From Morella rubra (lineage: Eukaryota > Streptophyta > Magnoliopsida > Fagales > Myricaceae), in assembly GCA_003952965.2 (NCBI GenBank), contig CM025852.1, positions 5,130,123 through 5,194,122 on the forward strand: a DNA stretch of 64,000 nt, read 5' to 3'. The position numbers were made by a program, and so were the translations under genes. Shown piece by piece: positions 34,711 through 45,213 of this stretch. Below the pieces are notes generated by a model. The model was not told the origin of the DNA, did no database searches, and was given only the letters and a program-made list of their open reading frames with translations. Within the stretch, counting starts at the first letter, position 1. Each line of letters begins with the position of its first letter.

Positions 34711-36648
34711 GATCGCGTATACGAGCCCTCTCTGCAGTCGTTACTGCTATTCAAGTGAACCACTTATTACGGGAGGGATGTCAAGGGTTTTTAGCCTGTG
34801 TGGTAGAGGCACCAAAGAAGGAATCTAACTTGGAGGATATTCCGGTGGTGAACGAGTACCCAGAAGTTTTTCCTGAGGAGTTATCTGGGATACCTCTCGA
34901 TCGTGAGGTAGAGTTTGCAATAGACTTATTACCGGGCACGACACCTATATCTAAAGCTCCTTACAGGATGGCGCCCCCAGAACTTGCTGAACTCAAGGAG
35001 CAACTGCAGGAGTTATTAGAGAAGGGATTCATTAGGCCAAGTGTATCGCCGTGGGGAGCTCCAGTACTATTCGTGAAAAAGAAAGATGGAACAATGAGAA
35101 TGTGCATAGATTACAGGGAGTTGAATCGAGTTACGATCAAGAATAGGTATCCATTGCCTCGTATCGATGACTTATTTGATCAGCTTCAGGGAGCTCATGT
35201 ATTCTCTAAAATTGACTTGCGTTCCGGCTATCACCAATTGAAGGTCAAGAATCGAAGATGTTCCTAAGACGGCATTCAGGACAAGGTATGGTCATTATGA
35301 GTTCTTGGTAATGCCATTTGGTTTAACTAACGCTCCTGCAGTATTCATGGATTTGATGAATAGAGTATTTTGAGACTTTTTGGATAAGTTTGTTGTTGTA
35401 TTCATAGATGACATCTTAATTTATTCTAAAAGTCCGGAGGAGCATGAAGAACACTTGCAGTTAGCGCTCCAGACTCTAAAGGAGAAGAAGTTGTATGCTA
35501 AGCTGAAGAAATGTGAGTTTTGGTTGGATACTATCTCATTTTTGGGTCATGTGGTATCTAAGGGAGGAATCTCTGTAGACCCAAGTAAAGTAGAAGCAAT
35601 AGTCAATTGGGCGCAACCGAAGAATGTCCACGAGATTAGAAGTTTCTTAGGACTTGCTGGATATTATCGACGTTTTATTGACGGGTTCTCTAAGATAGCA
35701 GTTCCTTTGACTTCGTTAACCCGAAAAGGGAGTAGGTTCATGTGGACTGACGAATGCAAGCAGAGTTTCCAAGAATTAAAGCGGCGACTAATTACTGCCC
35801 CGGTGTTGACAATCCCATCTGGCTCTGAAGGTTTTGTGATCTATAGCGATGCCTCAAGGAAGGGATTAGGTTGTGTGTTAATGCAACATGGGAAAGTTGT
35901 TGCTTATGCCTCCCGGCAGTTAAAGGGTCATGAGCAGAACTACCCTACGCATGACTTGGAATTGGCAGCAGTGGTCTTCGCATTGAAGATTTGGAGGCAT
36001 CACTTATATGGAGTAAGATGTGAAATTTTCACCGATCACAAGAGTCTCAAGTATTTCTTCACTCAGAAGGACTTGAACATGAGACAGAGGAGGTGGCTAG
36101 AGTTAATCAAAGACTATGACTGTACAATCAATTACCACCCTGGGAAGGCTAATGTGGTAGCTGATGCGTTAAGTCGAAAGTCTTCTGAAGCTATGATTGC
36201 GATTTTAAATCCTCCACACGAGATCCTGATGGATTTGGAAAGGGCAAGGATTTCGTTGTTAGATGGAAATCGACAAGCTTTGATGGCTAGTCTGGTAATT
36301 CAATCAGACTTGGTGGACAGGATCAAAATGGCTCAGAAGGAAGATGTAGAACTAACGAAGTTGGAAGCAGAGGTACGTAATGGAAATAAAGTTGAGTTCA
36401 ATATCACGGATAATGGGGTGCTCAGGTTTAAGAACAGGTTATGCGTTCCTAACAATAAGGAGATAAAGAGACAGATTTTAGAAGAAGCTCATCAGTCTCT
36501 CTACACAGTACACCCGGGAAGTACCAAAATGTATCGTGATTTAAGGGAGACGTTCTGGTGGAATGGGATGAAAAGGGATATAGCAAAGTTTGTGGAGCAA
36601 TGTCTCACATGCCAACAAGTCAAAGCTGAGCATCAAAGACCCAGCTAG
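34711..36648 (+). pseudogene. chromovirus reverse transcriptase and RNase H
   Basis: Reverse transcriptase begins with [13 protein letters not shown] near 34860 and shows [11 protein letters not shown] near 35095 and the catalytic FIDDILIY at 35401-35424. A one-base insertion near 35245 shifts the frame, and a TGA lies at 35371. RNase H follows with [13 protein letters not shown] near 35840, [10 protein letters not shown] near 36030 and ADALSRKS near 36160. The stretch ends in the integrase zinc domain (H...H...CLTCQQVK, 36490-36630) before a frame change near 36640. Confidence 0.93.
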
Positions 36649-37741
36649 ACCATTACAACCACTTGAAATTCCGGAATGGAAGTGGGAAAATATTTCCATG
36701 GATTTTGTAGTGGGTTTACCGCGAGCATTAAGTGGACAAGATGCTATTTGGGTTGTGGTAGACAGATTGACGAAATCTGCTCACTTCATACCTATTAAGA
36801 TTGGGTATTCTATGGAGAAGTTAGCAGAGTTATATGTACAGGAAATAGTACGGCTGCACGGAGTACCGGTATCAATAGTGTCTGATCGAGATCCACGCTT
36901 CACCTCGAAATTTTGGAAGAGTTTACAGAAGGCTCTTGGTACTAAGTTAAACTTCAGTACTGCCTTTCATCCTCAAAGTGACGGTCAAACAGAAAGAACC
37001 ATTCAGACTTTGGAAGATATGTTGCGGGCTTGTGTACTCGACTTCAAGGGAAAGTGGATACGATATTTACCTCTAGTGGAATTCGCTTATAATAATAGTT
37101 TTCAAGCGAGCATCAAGATGGCACCGTATGAGGCTCTATATGGAAGAAGATGCCGATCGTCGCTATATTGGAGTGAAGTGGGGGAAAGACAAATTTTGGG
37201 GCCAGAAATCGTGCAGCGGACATCAGAAAAAGTTAAATGTATCCAAGAAAGGTTGAAAGCTGCTCAAAGTCGACAAAAGAGTTATGCTGATAGCCATCGA
37301 AGAAAGTTGGAATTTGAGGTGGGAGATAAGATTTTCCTAAGGGTTTCCCCAACGAAAGGAGTAATGAGGTTCGAAAAGAAGGGTAAGCTGAGTCCTAGGT
37401 ATATCGGACCATTTGAGATTCTCAGTAGAGTGGGACCAGTGGCTTATCAAGTCGCTTTGCCTCCAAGGCTTTTGGGGGTTCACAATGTCTTTCACGTATC
37501 GATGTTAAGGCAATATGTGCATGACCTTACTCATGTCATTGATTTTGAGCCATTGCGGATTCAGGAGAATTTATCATACTCTGAAGAACCTCTGCAAATT
37601 GTTGAGAGAAAGGATCAAGTTTTGCGAACCAGAACCATTCCTTTAGTCAAGGTGCTTTGGAATAATCATACCCAAGGAGAGGCTACCTGGGAGCTTGAAG
37701 AGGAAATGCGAAACAAATACCCATATTTGTTTGAGAATTGA
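36590..37741 (+). pseudogene. chromovirus integrase core and chromodomain
   Basis: This frame overlaps the previous one by a shift. The core has the three catalytic residues in the phrases ISMDFVVGLP, VSDRDPRFTS and QTERTIQTLEDML, then the GPY/F-type module (LSPRYIGPFEILSRVG near 37390). At the C-terminus (37590-37735) is a chromodomain-like segment (PLVKVLWNNHTQGEATWE). The chromodomain marks the element as a chromovirus, probably of the Tekay/Del group. In that group the domain directs insertion to particular chromatin. Confidence 0.93.
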
Positions 37742-37846
37742 GGTTTCTGGTACTAGGTTTATTGATGATTTTAGATTTGCATGTGTGATTTGTAATACTG
37801 TGAGATTTTGTCTTTGTATCCGTTGCTGATAACTTGTTATTTCAGG

Positions 37847-38161
37847 ATGGCGGAATTAAGTTGGATAGAAATGCTTTCTCAATCGAACTCACGTCGCAGA
37901 TATTTGCCAGCAATAAGAACCAATACCCTACGTTACTTCTGGGGAGATAAATCGGATGATGAAGGCGACATTGTTAGGTTTGTAGCGTTACCAGAGTACA
38001 TTTTGATCAATGACACTGAGGAGGTACCCTTTGGAGTGCCGGATGTCATTGATGATAGCGGACCCATAGAAGAAGCTGAGAGCGATGAGGAGAATTTGTC
38101 AGGTATTTTTTTAATTGTAGCAAATTCGAGGACGGAATTTTTATTAGGGGGGAGGATGTGA
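37847..38161 (+). CDS. extra ORF between pol and the 3' LTR, unknown function
   Basis: About 104 codons start at ATG 37847, one base after a TTATTTCAG that would serve as a splice acceptor. The product is acidic (DDEGDIVRF, EEAESDEENL) and has no domain I recognise. The last codons read through the polypurine tract (EFLLGGRM), a usual read-through at this place. It may be a remnant of an accessory gene, a captured host exon, or an exon joined by splicing to an upstream leader. Confidence 0.4.
   Translation: MAELSWIEMLSQSNSRRRYLPAIRTNTLRYFWGDKSDDEGDIVRFVALPEYILINDTEEVPFGVPDVIDDSGPIEEAESDEENLSGIFLIVANSRTEFLLGGRM
38143..38156 (+). promoter_or_regulatory. polypurine tract of the chromovirus
   Basis: The run AGGGGGGAGGA lies just before the 3' LTR start (TGTGATAACCC), as needed for plus-strand priming. 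Confidence 0.88.
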
Positions 38162-38199
38162 TAACCCGTTAAAAAAAAAAAAAAAAGAGGGAGGTTACA

Positions 38200-38262
38200 T
38201 GCCTGGGCTTCGAACCCCTGGCCTGATAGTAAACAAAGGGAAACCACTGAGCTACACGTGCT
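38200..38262 (-). other. tRNA-like module 1 with A and B boxes, inside the 3' LTR
   Basis: On the minus strand, GTAGCTCAGTGG (about 38246-38257) fits the A-box pattern and GGGTTCGAAGCCC (about 38205-38217) fits the B-box pattern, at tRNA-like spacing. The region does not fold into a full tRNA cloverleaf that I can confirm. Confidence 0.55.
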
Positions 38263-38324
38263 TTTGTTTAACATGTGGTGCGCTTTTATATTTATGAGCT
38301 CCAGGGTTTAAATGAGAAAAACAT

Positions 38325-38392
38325 GGCAGCGCAAGGACTCGAACCTCGGTGCCGAGAGGGATAAAACGGCAAGATAACCACTGGAGCCATGA
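38325..38392 (-). other. tRNA-like module 2 with A and B boxes, inside the 3' LTR
   Basis: On the minus strand, TGGCTCCAGTGG (about 38379-38390) fits the A box and GGTTCGAGTCC (about 38335-38345) fits the B-box consensus exactly. The module lies about 120 bp from module 1, in the same orientation. Confidence 0.58.
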
Positions 38393-38757
38393 GCTCATTT
38401 GCTACCGTAGGCGACCTTATATTCTATTTAATATTTTGTTCGTTTGTTATTTTTAAGTTAAACTGTGTGTTTTGATCTTCTTCTTCCTTAACCCTAAAAC
38501 CTTTCGATTTCTTTGTTTCAGTTCACCATTCGCCGACCTTCGACATTCTCTCTCATGACTTTCTCTCTCTTTCTTCATTTCCCCATCCGTTACACCCATT
38601 TTCGCCTGATTTGCGTAGCCTTTTCACCTCCATTGTAAAGATCTCGAAGTTTCTCAGCAAATCATGCGATTTATCGTGTTTAATGGGAGATTACAAAAGG
38701 GCATTAGTTTTAGACGTTATTCAATGATTTTTCAACTAAAATTCAAGTTCGCCTCAC

Positions 38758-38800
38758 CTATAAAAAGGGGAGCTCGTTCAGAGGTCGAGCACGCCTCTCA
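38758..38800 (+). promoter_or_regulatory. LTR core promoter (TATA box)
   Basis: TATAAAAAGGGG at about 38759 is followed by a CT-rich leader about 60 bases on, in the U3/R part of the 3' LTR. The 5' LTR lacks this part through truncation. Confidence 0.7.
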
Positions 38801-39806
38801 AATCTGACCTCCCAAATCATTTTTGAGCCATTTCTCTCTCTCTCTATCAATCCTTGAAGTTTTCAGCTCTTAAGTCGTGCGGGTATGCTCTGTTGTTCTT
38901 CTATTCTAATCATGTGTTTCAATCGTTTAATCCAAATAGAGTTTGATTCCTAAATATTCGTTTGGTTACTGTTAGGTTGTGCTAGAGGCAGTGATATTAT
39001 TCAAGCGAGACAGGTAAGCAGAGTAACGATACCGTTTTTCCTCGAAAATGTGAAATGATAAATTTTTGGAGACATACCTAAGCCTGTTTTGAATTCATGG
39101 ATTACTGTTTATGCTGAAATATAAATTACTGTTTCTGTTTTATTACTGATTAATGTTTTCAAATCCCGATGGCAATGCTTATTACTGACTACTGATTACT
39201 GCTGTTGTTGGTACCAACTTACTGATTACTAGTGCACCCATTCTTCGGAGTGGTTTTTGTGTGGGTTCTCCCTAGTGCACACTTGGCGTTGTCGCTGAGT
39301 CTTAGTAGGGTGAATTTCACATACTGTTGACTTACTTTTGGTTGGCCGCCGAATAAGTCGTTGCACAACCCTGCCATAGGGGGTAAATATGGCTTACTGA
39401 TATTGTGCAAGGGAATTTTTTTTTCTAAATTCCTACTGAATCATTTTCAAAAAGATATATAGAAAATTTGTTTAAAAGATTATATTGTCAACATTATTTT
39501 ATTCTCCGCTTACTGAGTTGTCGAACTCACTCCGTTAATATGTTTTTATCGTCAGAACATTTTGAGGAGCATGCGGAGGATCAAGCTTAGATGACTTGTG
39601 GGCTGGGATAGATGAGAATGAAGTTTTGTTTCAGAACTCTGTTTTATCGAAAGATTTTGTTTACTTATGTTTATGGTTTTTAAAGTGAGACCTATCTTGA
39701 TATTTCTTCTTGAATAAATGAATGAAATCTCTTTATTTTAAGTTTTTCTTTTTAAAATATTGAGGGAAAGTCCACTGCTGGACCCTACCGGGTCTGGGGT
39801 GTGACA

Positions 39807-40794
39807 TCCTATCTATCACGAATCTATCTCATGTCCCATATAATATGTATGTAAATATTTGTGATCCTTGATTTACTTTTGGACCAGCAAATAAAAAAAA
39901 TATTCATTATTTTAGTGCATGTGTTTATTTAGTTATGTGCAACCATTGTCTAAATGACATGTAATTTTTGTAATGGGCCAACATTGCTATTTTATTCAAC
40001 ACCTTTATTCTGCATACACATTCATTTACCTTCTAAAGAAATAAATGGAAATACTATAGAATCAAGAAATTGGAATCCTCTATTTTTTAAAACAAAACAG
40101 GCCTAATTTTGAAACAGTTTTTCTTAGCCCAAACCTTTCCAAAAACCAGCCCTAAACCATTTAAAATAAATTAAACCCAACATTGGGCGGAGTAAGGCAC
40201 AAAGTTACACTACCCACCCGGCCCGAACGTGCGTCCCAAGCATCTCTATGCATGGGCCCCTTTAAGGCGCCTTGGAGAGAGGGCTTTTGGCCATGGTCGA
40301 GCACCGGCTGGCCAGCTGCAGGCCTGACAATTCAACAGGGGCTGCCAAGCAGCCATCAAGGGCGCGGCTGGCTTTCGTTTAGGCCAAAACACCCCACACC
40401 CGTATGGGTGTTCTGGTGGTTCTGTGGCCTCCATGGCCATTGAATTTCCACCCTTGCTCAACAAGAGGGCGACGCCAGTCATATTGAGTGTGCCTCCGAC
40501 TAGTGGCATGACGGCAACCTTACCAAGCCGTTAGCCACACCTTTGAGAGAAAGAACACTTTCTCTTTAAACACATTGCTCCAAAAAATGTTAAGAACAAT
40601 TCAAATCCAAAGGAATTAGACATGCAATCTAATCCAAATTGGAAAAAGAAAACAACTAAAGGCTTTTTCTCATTCGTATCTCATGCGAATTATACAGAGA
40701 AACAGAAACAAAAAAATTTCTTTCTCTTTCACGTGATTAGCAAAACAATCATAATACCTCATATACAACAAAGAAAAACAAGGGGAAACATCAC
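39807..40794. other. no gene seen
   Basis: Includes a more GC-rich patch (40180-40540) with frames on both strands but no domain. Otherwise AT-rich spacer. Confidence 0.35.
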
Positions 40795-41060
40795 TTTGAG
40801 CCCTTTAACTACCAATACAATTTCAAATAAGGATTAAACTACCACATTTGACAGATTGAGCCCACAAACTACCAAATTTCATCAATTTGCAACCATAAAA
40901 AAGATCCAATGATCAAATTTGTGCCGCGTGTGTTGTAAATGAGGCACATGGCATGATTTTGACCCTCAGATTTTATTTCAAGTACAATTTGATTAATTAT
41001 TGAAGTTAGAAGGCTCAATGTGTCAAGATTGTTAGTTTAGACCTCTATTTGAAATTGCAA
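40795..41060. mobile_element. MITE related to the one at 31655, right arm truncated
   Basis: The left arm (GAAACATCACTTTGAGCCC, then AATTTCAAATAAG, TTGACA, ATTGAGCC) matches the reverse complement of the right arm (GGCTCAATGTGTCAA, CTATTTGAAATT). The outermost bases of the right arm are missing. It joins reverse transcriptase sequence near 41058, so a deletion at this boundary removed both the MITE end and the rest of the gypsy element. Confidence 0.65.
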
Positions 41061-41499
41061 GCATGTCGTCCACTGATGGAATAGGAAATCGATCCTTGAT
41101 GGTAGCGGCATTGAGTGCTTGGTAGTCAGTATAAAATCGCCAACTTCCACCTTTTTTCTTCACCAATAGTACTGGTGATGAAAATAGGCTAGTGCTTGGT
41201 TGAATAAGCCTAGAGTCAAGCATCTCTTGAACCTGCTTCTCAATTTCGATCTTCTGAAAATATGTGTACCGATAAGGATGCACGTTGATTGGTTCTATAC
41301 CATCCTTAAGAAGGATGCAGTGAGCCACTTCACTTTTTGGTGGTAGACTAAATGACTCACGGAACACATCCTCATATTCTTTTAATACTTTTTTCATGTC
41401 TAACTTTTCATAGCTCCCTGCAATCATTTCTATGGTTATTTGAAAACATATAGCAAATAACGCATGTCCTTGACGACATTCCTTGGACATTTCTTTCAA
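41050..41499 (-). pseudogene. gypsy reverse transcriptase, N-terminal fragment
   Basis: The minus strand shows LKEYEDVFRESFSLPP, then PVLLVKKKGGSWRFYTDYQALN and IPSVDDML, the first reverse transcriptase blocks of a Ty3/gypsy Pol. Homology stops within the VDD block at about 41058, where MITE sequence starts. The catalytic box and everything beyond are absent. A stop separates it from the protease frame upstream. Confidence 0.88.
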
Positions 41500-41508
41500 A
41501 GAAGCCTC

Positions 41509-41916
41509 CTAAAGTGCTTGTTCGTCAATGCCTTGTAACCGACAAGCTTGATTGTTCCAAATAAAATCCATGGTTAACTGTTTCCAGTTGCAAACCACAA
41601 AACCCAACATTGAGAGCCATTGAATACTCAATACAAGGTCCAGTCTAGACAAAGGCAATGAACATAGAGTAAGAGAAAATTCAATGCCTTGCAAGTTAAC
41701 CAATACCTTCTCAAATCTCCCTTGGCATTGCAATTTTTCTCCATTGGCTACTCGAATAGCAAAAGAATCGGTGGGCACGACAGCTAGCTGAAGTAAATTT
41801 GCTACTCGTTCATTTACAAAGTTATGCGTTGACCCACTATCGATCAACACTATAACATTATAAGGACCAATCTTAGCTATCACTAGCATGGTTCTTGGAG
41901 CTGTCCACCCCGTCAA
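41509..41916 (-). pseudogene. gypsy protease domain
   Basis: A 135-codon frame contains the retropepsin site LIDSGSTHNFV near 41835 and the later LVLSIQWLSMLG phrase near 41600. Both are typical of plant gypsy proteases. Its neighbours are Gag (upstream, higher coordinates) and truncated reverse transcriptase (downstream), on the same strand. Confidence 0.88.
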
Positions 41917-42896
41917 AGCATGCAGTGTGATCTCAGGTTTCGGTTATAATGGTAGCTCTTCGTCCCTGTTTGTTCTTCTAGCAGCAAGAGCTATGGCCGC
42001 TATGTCCCGCTGTGAAATGCTTGTTACAATTGAAACATAGACATTGTAACCTCCATTGTTGCATCTCATCCCATGATAACCTTTGCACTAGAGCAATAGG
42101 AGTTGTAGGCACAGTAGGTGCACTATGAGCTGTTGGAGGAAGAGCGAGCGGCGCTCGTACTAGTGGAGGTGGTCTCATAAACCCACTTTGTCGTGTGAGC
42201 TGGTCGTCTCTCATTTTTTCCAAACTGATAGCATCCTTTAGTGTCTACGGTTTGAACATATGAATGTCGTCGGCAATCTCGTTCTTCAAATCACCCATGA
42301 ACGTTCCTACCAGTGCTTTTTGGGTCCATCCTCGCACTTTGTTTCCTAACCGTTCAAACACTCTTTGATACTCCTTTAAAGATCCTATCTGCCTAACTCA
42401 TGACATGGCCTCATTAAAATCCTCACAATCGGAGGGTCCAAATCGTGCCCATAATTCATCTTCAAACATGTCCCAAGTCAATGCTCTTCCTTTCATTGTG
42501 TTGTGAACCCATTGCCACCCCTGGTTCGCTTCTCTTCCAAATGGAAGGATGCCAATGAAACCTTCTATACCTTGGCAGTATCTTGGTACTCAAAGAATTG
42601 CTTTACACGGTTGAGCCATTCAGTAGGGTGGTCATCTAAGTATTGCGGAAATTCAAGCATTGCCATTTTGGACGAAAAAATCTATGGTTGTCCACCCGTG
42701 TCTTCTCGATTACGATTGTGACCAATGATACTTGAGTTTTCCTTGAGTGAGTGTGCAATGCTTCACATATACGGGCCATGGAGTCCTCCAATTAATGTAG
42801 CTTGTTAGCTATGCCTAACTCCATACAGTGTATTCTTTCTTGAACGTCACCTAGCGCCGCCTCTAAACTCTCAATTCTTTCTTTGTTAGTTGCCAT
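41917..42896 (-). pseudogene. gypsy Gag, disrupted
   Basis: The start is MATNKERIESLEAALGD at 42896, a coiled-coil-like N-terminus found in many plant Gag proteins, 6 bases after the primer binding site. Capsid pieces lie in several frames to about 42240. Next come a Pro-rich stretch and a knuckle-like CFNCNKHFTAGH near 42010-42050, whose last Cys is out of place. Stops and shifts make it nonfunctional. Confidence 0.8.
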
Positions 42897-42901
42897 GGAA
42901 A

Positions 42902-42918
42902 CTGGGCTCTGATACCAA
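42902..42918 (-). promoter_or_regulatory. primer binding site of the minus-strand gypsy element
   Basis: Minus-strand TTGGTATCAGAGCCCAG directly follows the LTR end and matches initiator Met tRNA priming. Confidence 0.93.
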
Positions 42919-43268
42919 TGATAGGTACTAGTCAAAGCCAGTATAATTGAGACAGTATTCTCTTTGGGTGAGAATTGTACCACAAGTATTGGATAAATTT
43001 CTGATATCTATTTATCCTTTTCAGCTGTTTAAATAAGCCAGCTTTACAACATAGTAAACAAAACACAAAGGCTCTTAATTATAACAATAAAAATATAATG
43101 TGGAATGTGTAATTCCCGACAATCCTTCGTGGAACATGTAGTCCCCAAATGACGGGCACACACTTGCGTGACTCAAAACAACTAATAACAGAAACAATTC
43201 AAAATAACAACTAATAACGTAAACAATTTAAAACAAAGTAACAGAATAATCCAAGATATTCTCCAACA
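42919..43268 (-). repeat. 5' LTR of the minus-strand gypsy element, 350 bp
   Basis: On the minus strand it begins TGTTGGAGAATATC at 43268 and ends GTACCTATCA at 42919, next to the primer binding site. There is no 3' LTR, because the element is cut within reverse transcriptase. Confidence 0.85.
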
Positions 43269-43681
43269 GCTAACCGACCCAGTGACCCATCTTCCTCCCT
43301 ATCAGTTCGCCCACTCTCTATCCCAAAGTATTTGGGATTTGGTTTACTGCTCCTCTTCGAACGACGTGGCCTATCAGTTTATCGTTTTCGGGTCTGGCTC
43401 TGTTTCGCTTTGTTATCTTGTTATTCCCTTGCTTTTGATTTGAATTGCCTATAACTCTTGGCTGTATAGACACCTATATACATGTCACATGTTGTTGCTT
43501 GTTTCCACAAATTTGAAACTCCTTTTCGGTTTAGCTTCTCAGTTGATTAATCAAGATCTAATTAAGTTCATTAGTTTGGTGTTCTTGAAGCAATTGGCGA
43601 TTCAAACGACTATTAGAGTCTGATGGATAGGTAAAAGGTTTGATGTGATACAGAACCAATGACTATCTTTAGATACATTCT
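43269..43681 (+). other. possible host exon fragment; otherwise spacer
   Basis: Plus-strand codons from about 43270 to 43430 read as a plausible globular peptide (HLPPYQFAHSLSQSIWDL), ending in hydrophobic residues. I do not recognise a family. The rest is spacer up to the TRIM insertion. Confidence 0.2.
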
Positions 43682-44098
43682 TGTTGGGGTTAATCCCACA
43701 TCGGTTGTGGAAGGGGCTGGTGGTCAGCTTATAAGTGTGAGGGAAAGCCTCACCTCTTGAGCTAGCTTTTGGGCCTTCTCAACCCCAAAAGCTAGCTCAA
43801 GAGGTGAGGCTTTCCCTCACACTTATAAGCTGACCACCAGCCCCTTCCACAACCGATGTGGGAGTAACCCTAACAATCTCCCCCTCACACATCGGGCCCT
43901 GGGTTGGGAACAGACAACCCGTTTCTCCTATGGACTGTTGGGTCCGAGACTTGTTGGTAAACCTGGGCTCCGATACCAGTGTTGGGTGGTCTTGGGCCTT
44001 CTCAACCCCAAAAGCTAGCTCAAGAGGTGAGGCTTTCCCTCACACTTATAAACTGACCACCAGCCCCTTCCACAACCGATGTGGGACTAACCCCAACA
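43682..44098 (-). mobile_element. rearranged TRIM retrotransposon with inverted LTR end
   Basis: On the minus strand there is a complete 119-bp LTR (44098-43980, TGTTGGGG to CCAACA) and a primer binding site (TGGTATCGGAGCCCAGG, 43978-43962). A short internal part, a polypurine tract (GTGTGAGGGGGAGAT, 43890-43876) and a second LTR from 43875 follow. That LTR stops after about 100 bp and is joined head-on to an inverted LTR piece (43682-43773). Target duplication ATTCT is perfect (43677-43681 and 44099-44103). No coding capacity, as usual for TRIMs. Confidence 0.92.
43690..43864. repeat. near-perfect palindrome (hairpin) of about 80-bp arms
   Basis: CCCACATCGGTTGTGG... at 43695 is matched base for base by its reverse complement ending at 43863. 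The arms are separated by about 12 bases (GGCCTTCTCAAC). It arises from the head-to-head LTR pieces of the TRIM. Confidence 0.93.
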
Positions 44099-44103
44099 AT
44101 TCT

Positions 44104-45213
44104 ATCTTTAGATACATTGTATCTCTGTGACAGTGTATTTATTTGTTTGAATGGCATGGTTCAATGTTAATGTACATTTCTCTTTTTACCAATGGAAGAA
44201 CAAAAGCAATCAAAATCAGGAGGACAAGGAGACTGTCATTGTCAACTGAAGCATATAGTCCTAGTGCTGATGCTAGTTAGAATGCGTAGGAAGATAAGGT
44301 TGTTGAATTGTTGATGTTGGAATGGATGAATGTTGAGAAAGAACATATAGATGAGAAGTGAATGTGAATCCATCCTTGCAAAGGTTGACGTATCTTCCAC
44401 TTTGAATGACAAGAATGAGAATTACTCGCAATGTTCTAACCCAATAATTCATTTCCTTTAGCCGGATGTATAGTGTACCTACAAAATCTACTACCTGTAA
44501 TGTAGTGTAGCAATGTGTATCTTCCAAGTTACGGATGGCTTCCCGGCCATGAGCATAACATGTTAAGGGAGGCCTTCTTAGAATATTTTCTGATGTTGAT
44601 GATAGTCACCTTATGTGGTTCAGAGGAACTCGTTTGCATGACATAGAATAGCTGCATTTGAAAATACTCATTTGATTTAGTTCTTGATAAATGGTATGAT
44701 TCTCAAGAAATAATGGTTCATGGTTCTTGAAAAAATCTGGTTAAGCTTCCATTGTAGTTGTACAAAAATGTCATTGCCAAAAAGTTAACTTTAGAGATGA
44801 AGTTATCTTTTCATGCGTATGGGCAAAAAATGTGTGAAATCAATTGTGTCTATTGTCACTTTACATAAATAGGAATTTACGACTTGATCCTCATCCCCAC
44901 CAGGCTGATTACTCAAAACTTCTTAAGTTGCAAAATAGAATGACTTATATGGAGTTAATAATCATAATAAATTATCTGCAAAGAGGGCTGAATAGCTCTT
45001 GCCATCATACTTAGTAACATTAACCAGTAAGATTGGAGAGCCGGCACAGTTGCGTTCAATGTTTTAAGCAGAAAGATCATCAAAAGACGAATTCAGGAAC
45101 TAAGATGAGTAAGCAAGTGGATGATGCACAATGCAACGTTACATAATTGAAGGAGATCACAATTTTCCTTTGCCAGTGGAGACACTTCACCTCTCTTTTC
45201 TACAAACCCTTTT
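44104..45213. other. spacer; one unrecognised minus-strand frame
   Basis: The 84-codon minus-strand frame at 44273-44527 has no domain features. No repeat or RNA signal was seen. Confidence 0.35.

Larger units (their letters stand above)
38157..39806 (+). repeat. 3' LTR of the chromovirus, about 1.65 kb
   Basis: It starts TGTGATAACCCG and ends GGTGTGACA. The right 780 bp match the 5' LTR at 32346-33120; the left 870 bp have no partner. Two tRNA-like modules on the minus strand sit in the left part. The stretch near 38758-38800 (TATAAAAAGGGGAGC) is a good TATA box, followed by a CT-rich leader. Compared with the 5' LTR, small indels such as GATTACTG insertions near 39188 distinguish the two. 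Confidence 0.92.

Noticed and set aside
36590..37741. An active chromovirus
   Set aside because: Gag has two stops and a frame change, Pol has an insertion and a stop, integrase is in another frame, and the 5' LTR lacks its promoter part.
40183..40509. Overlapping plus and minus frames in the GC-rich patch
   Set aside because: Both strands are open because of base composition; neither shows a known motif.
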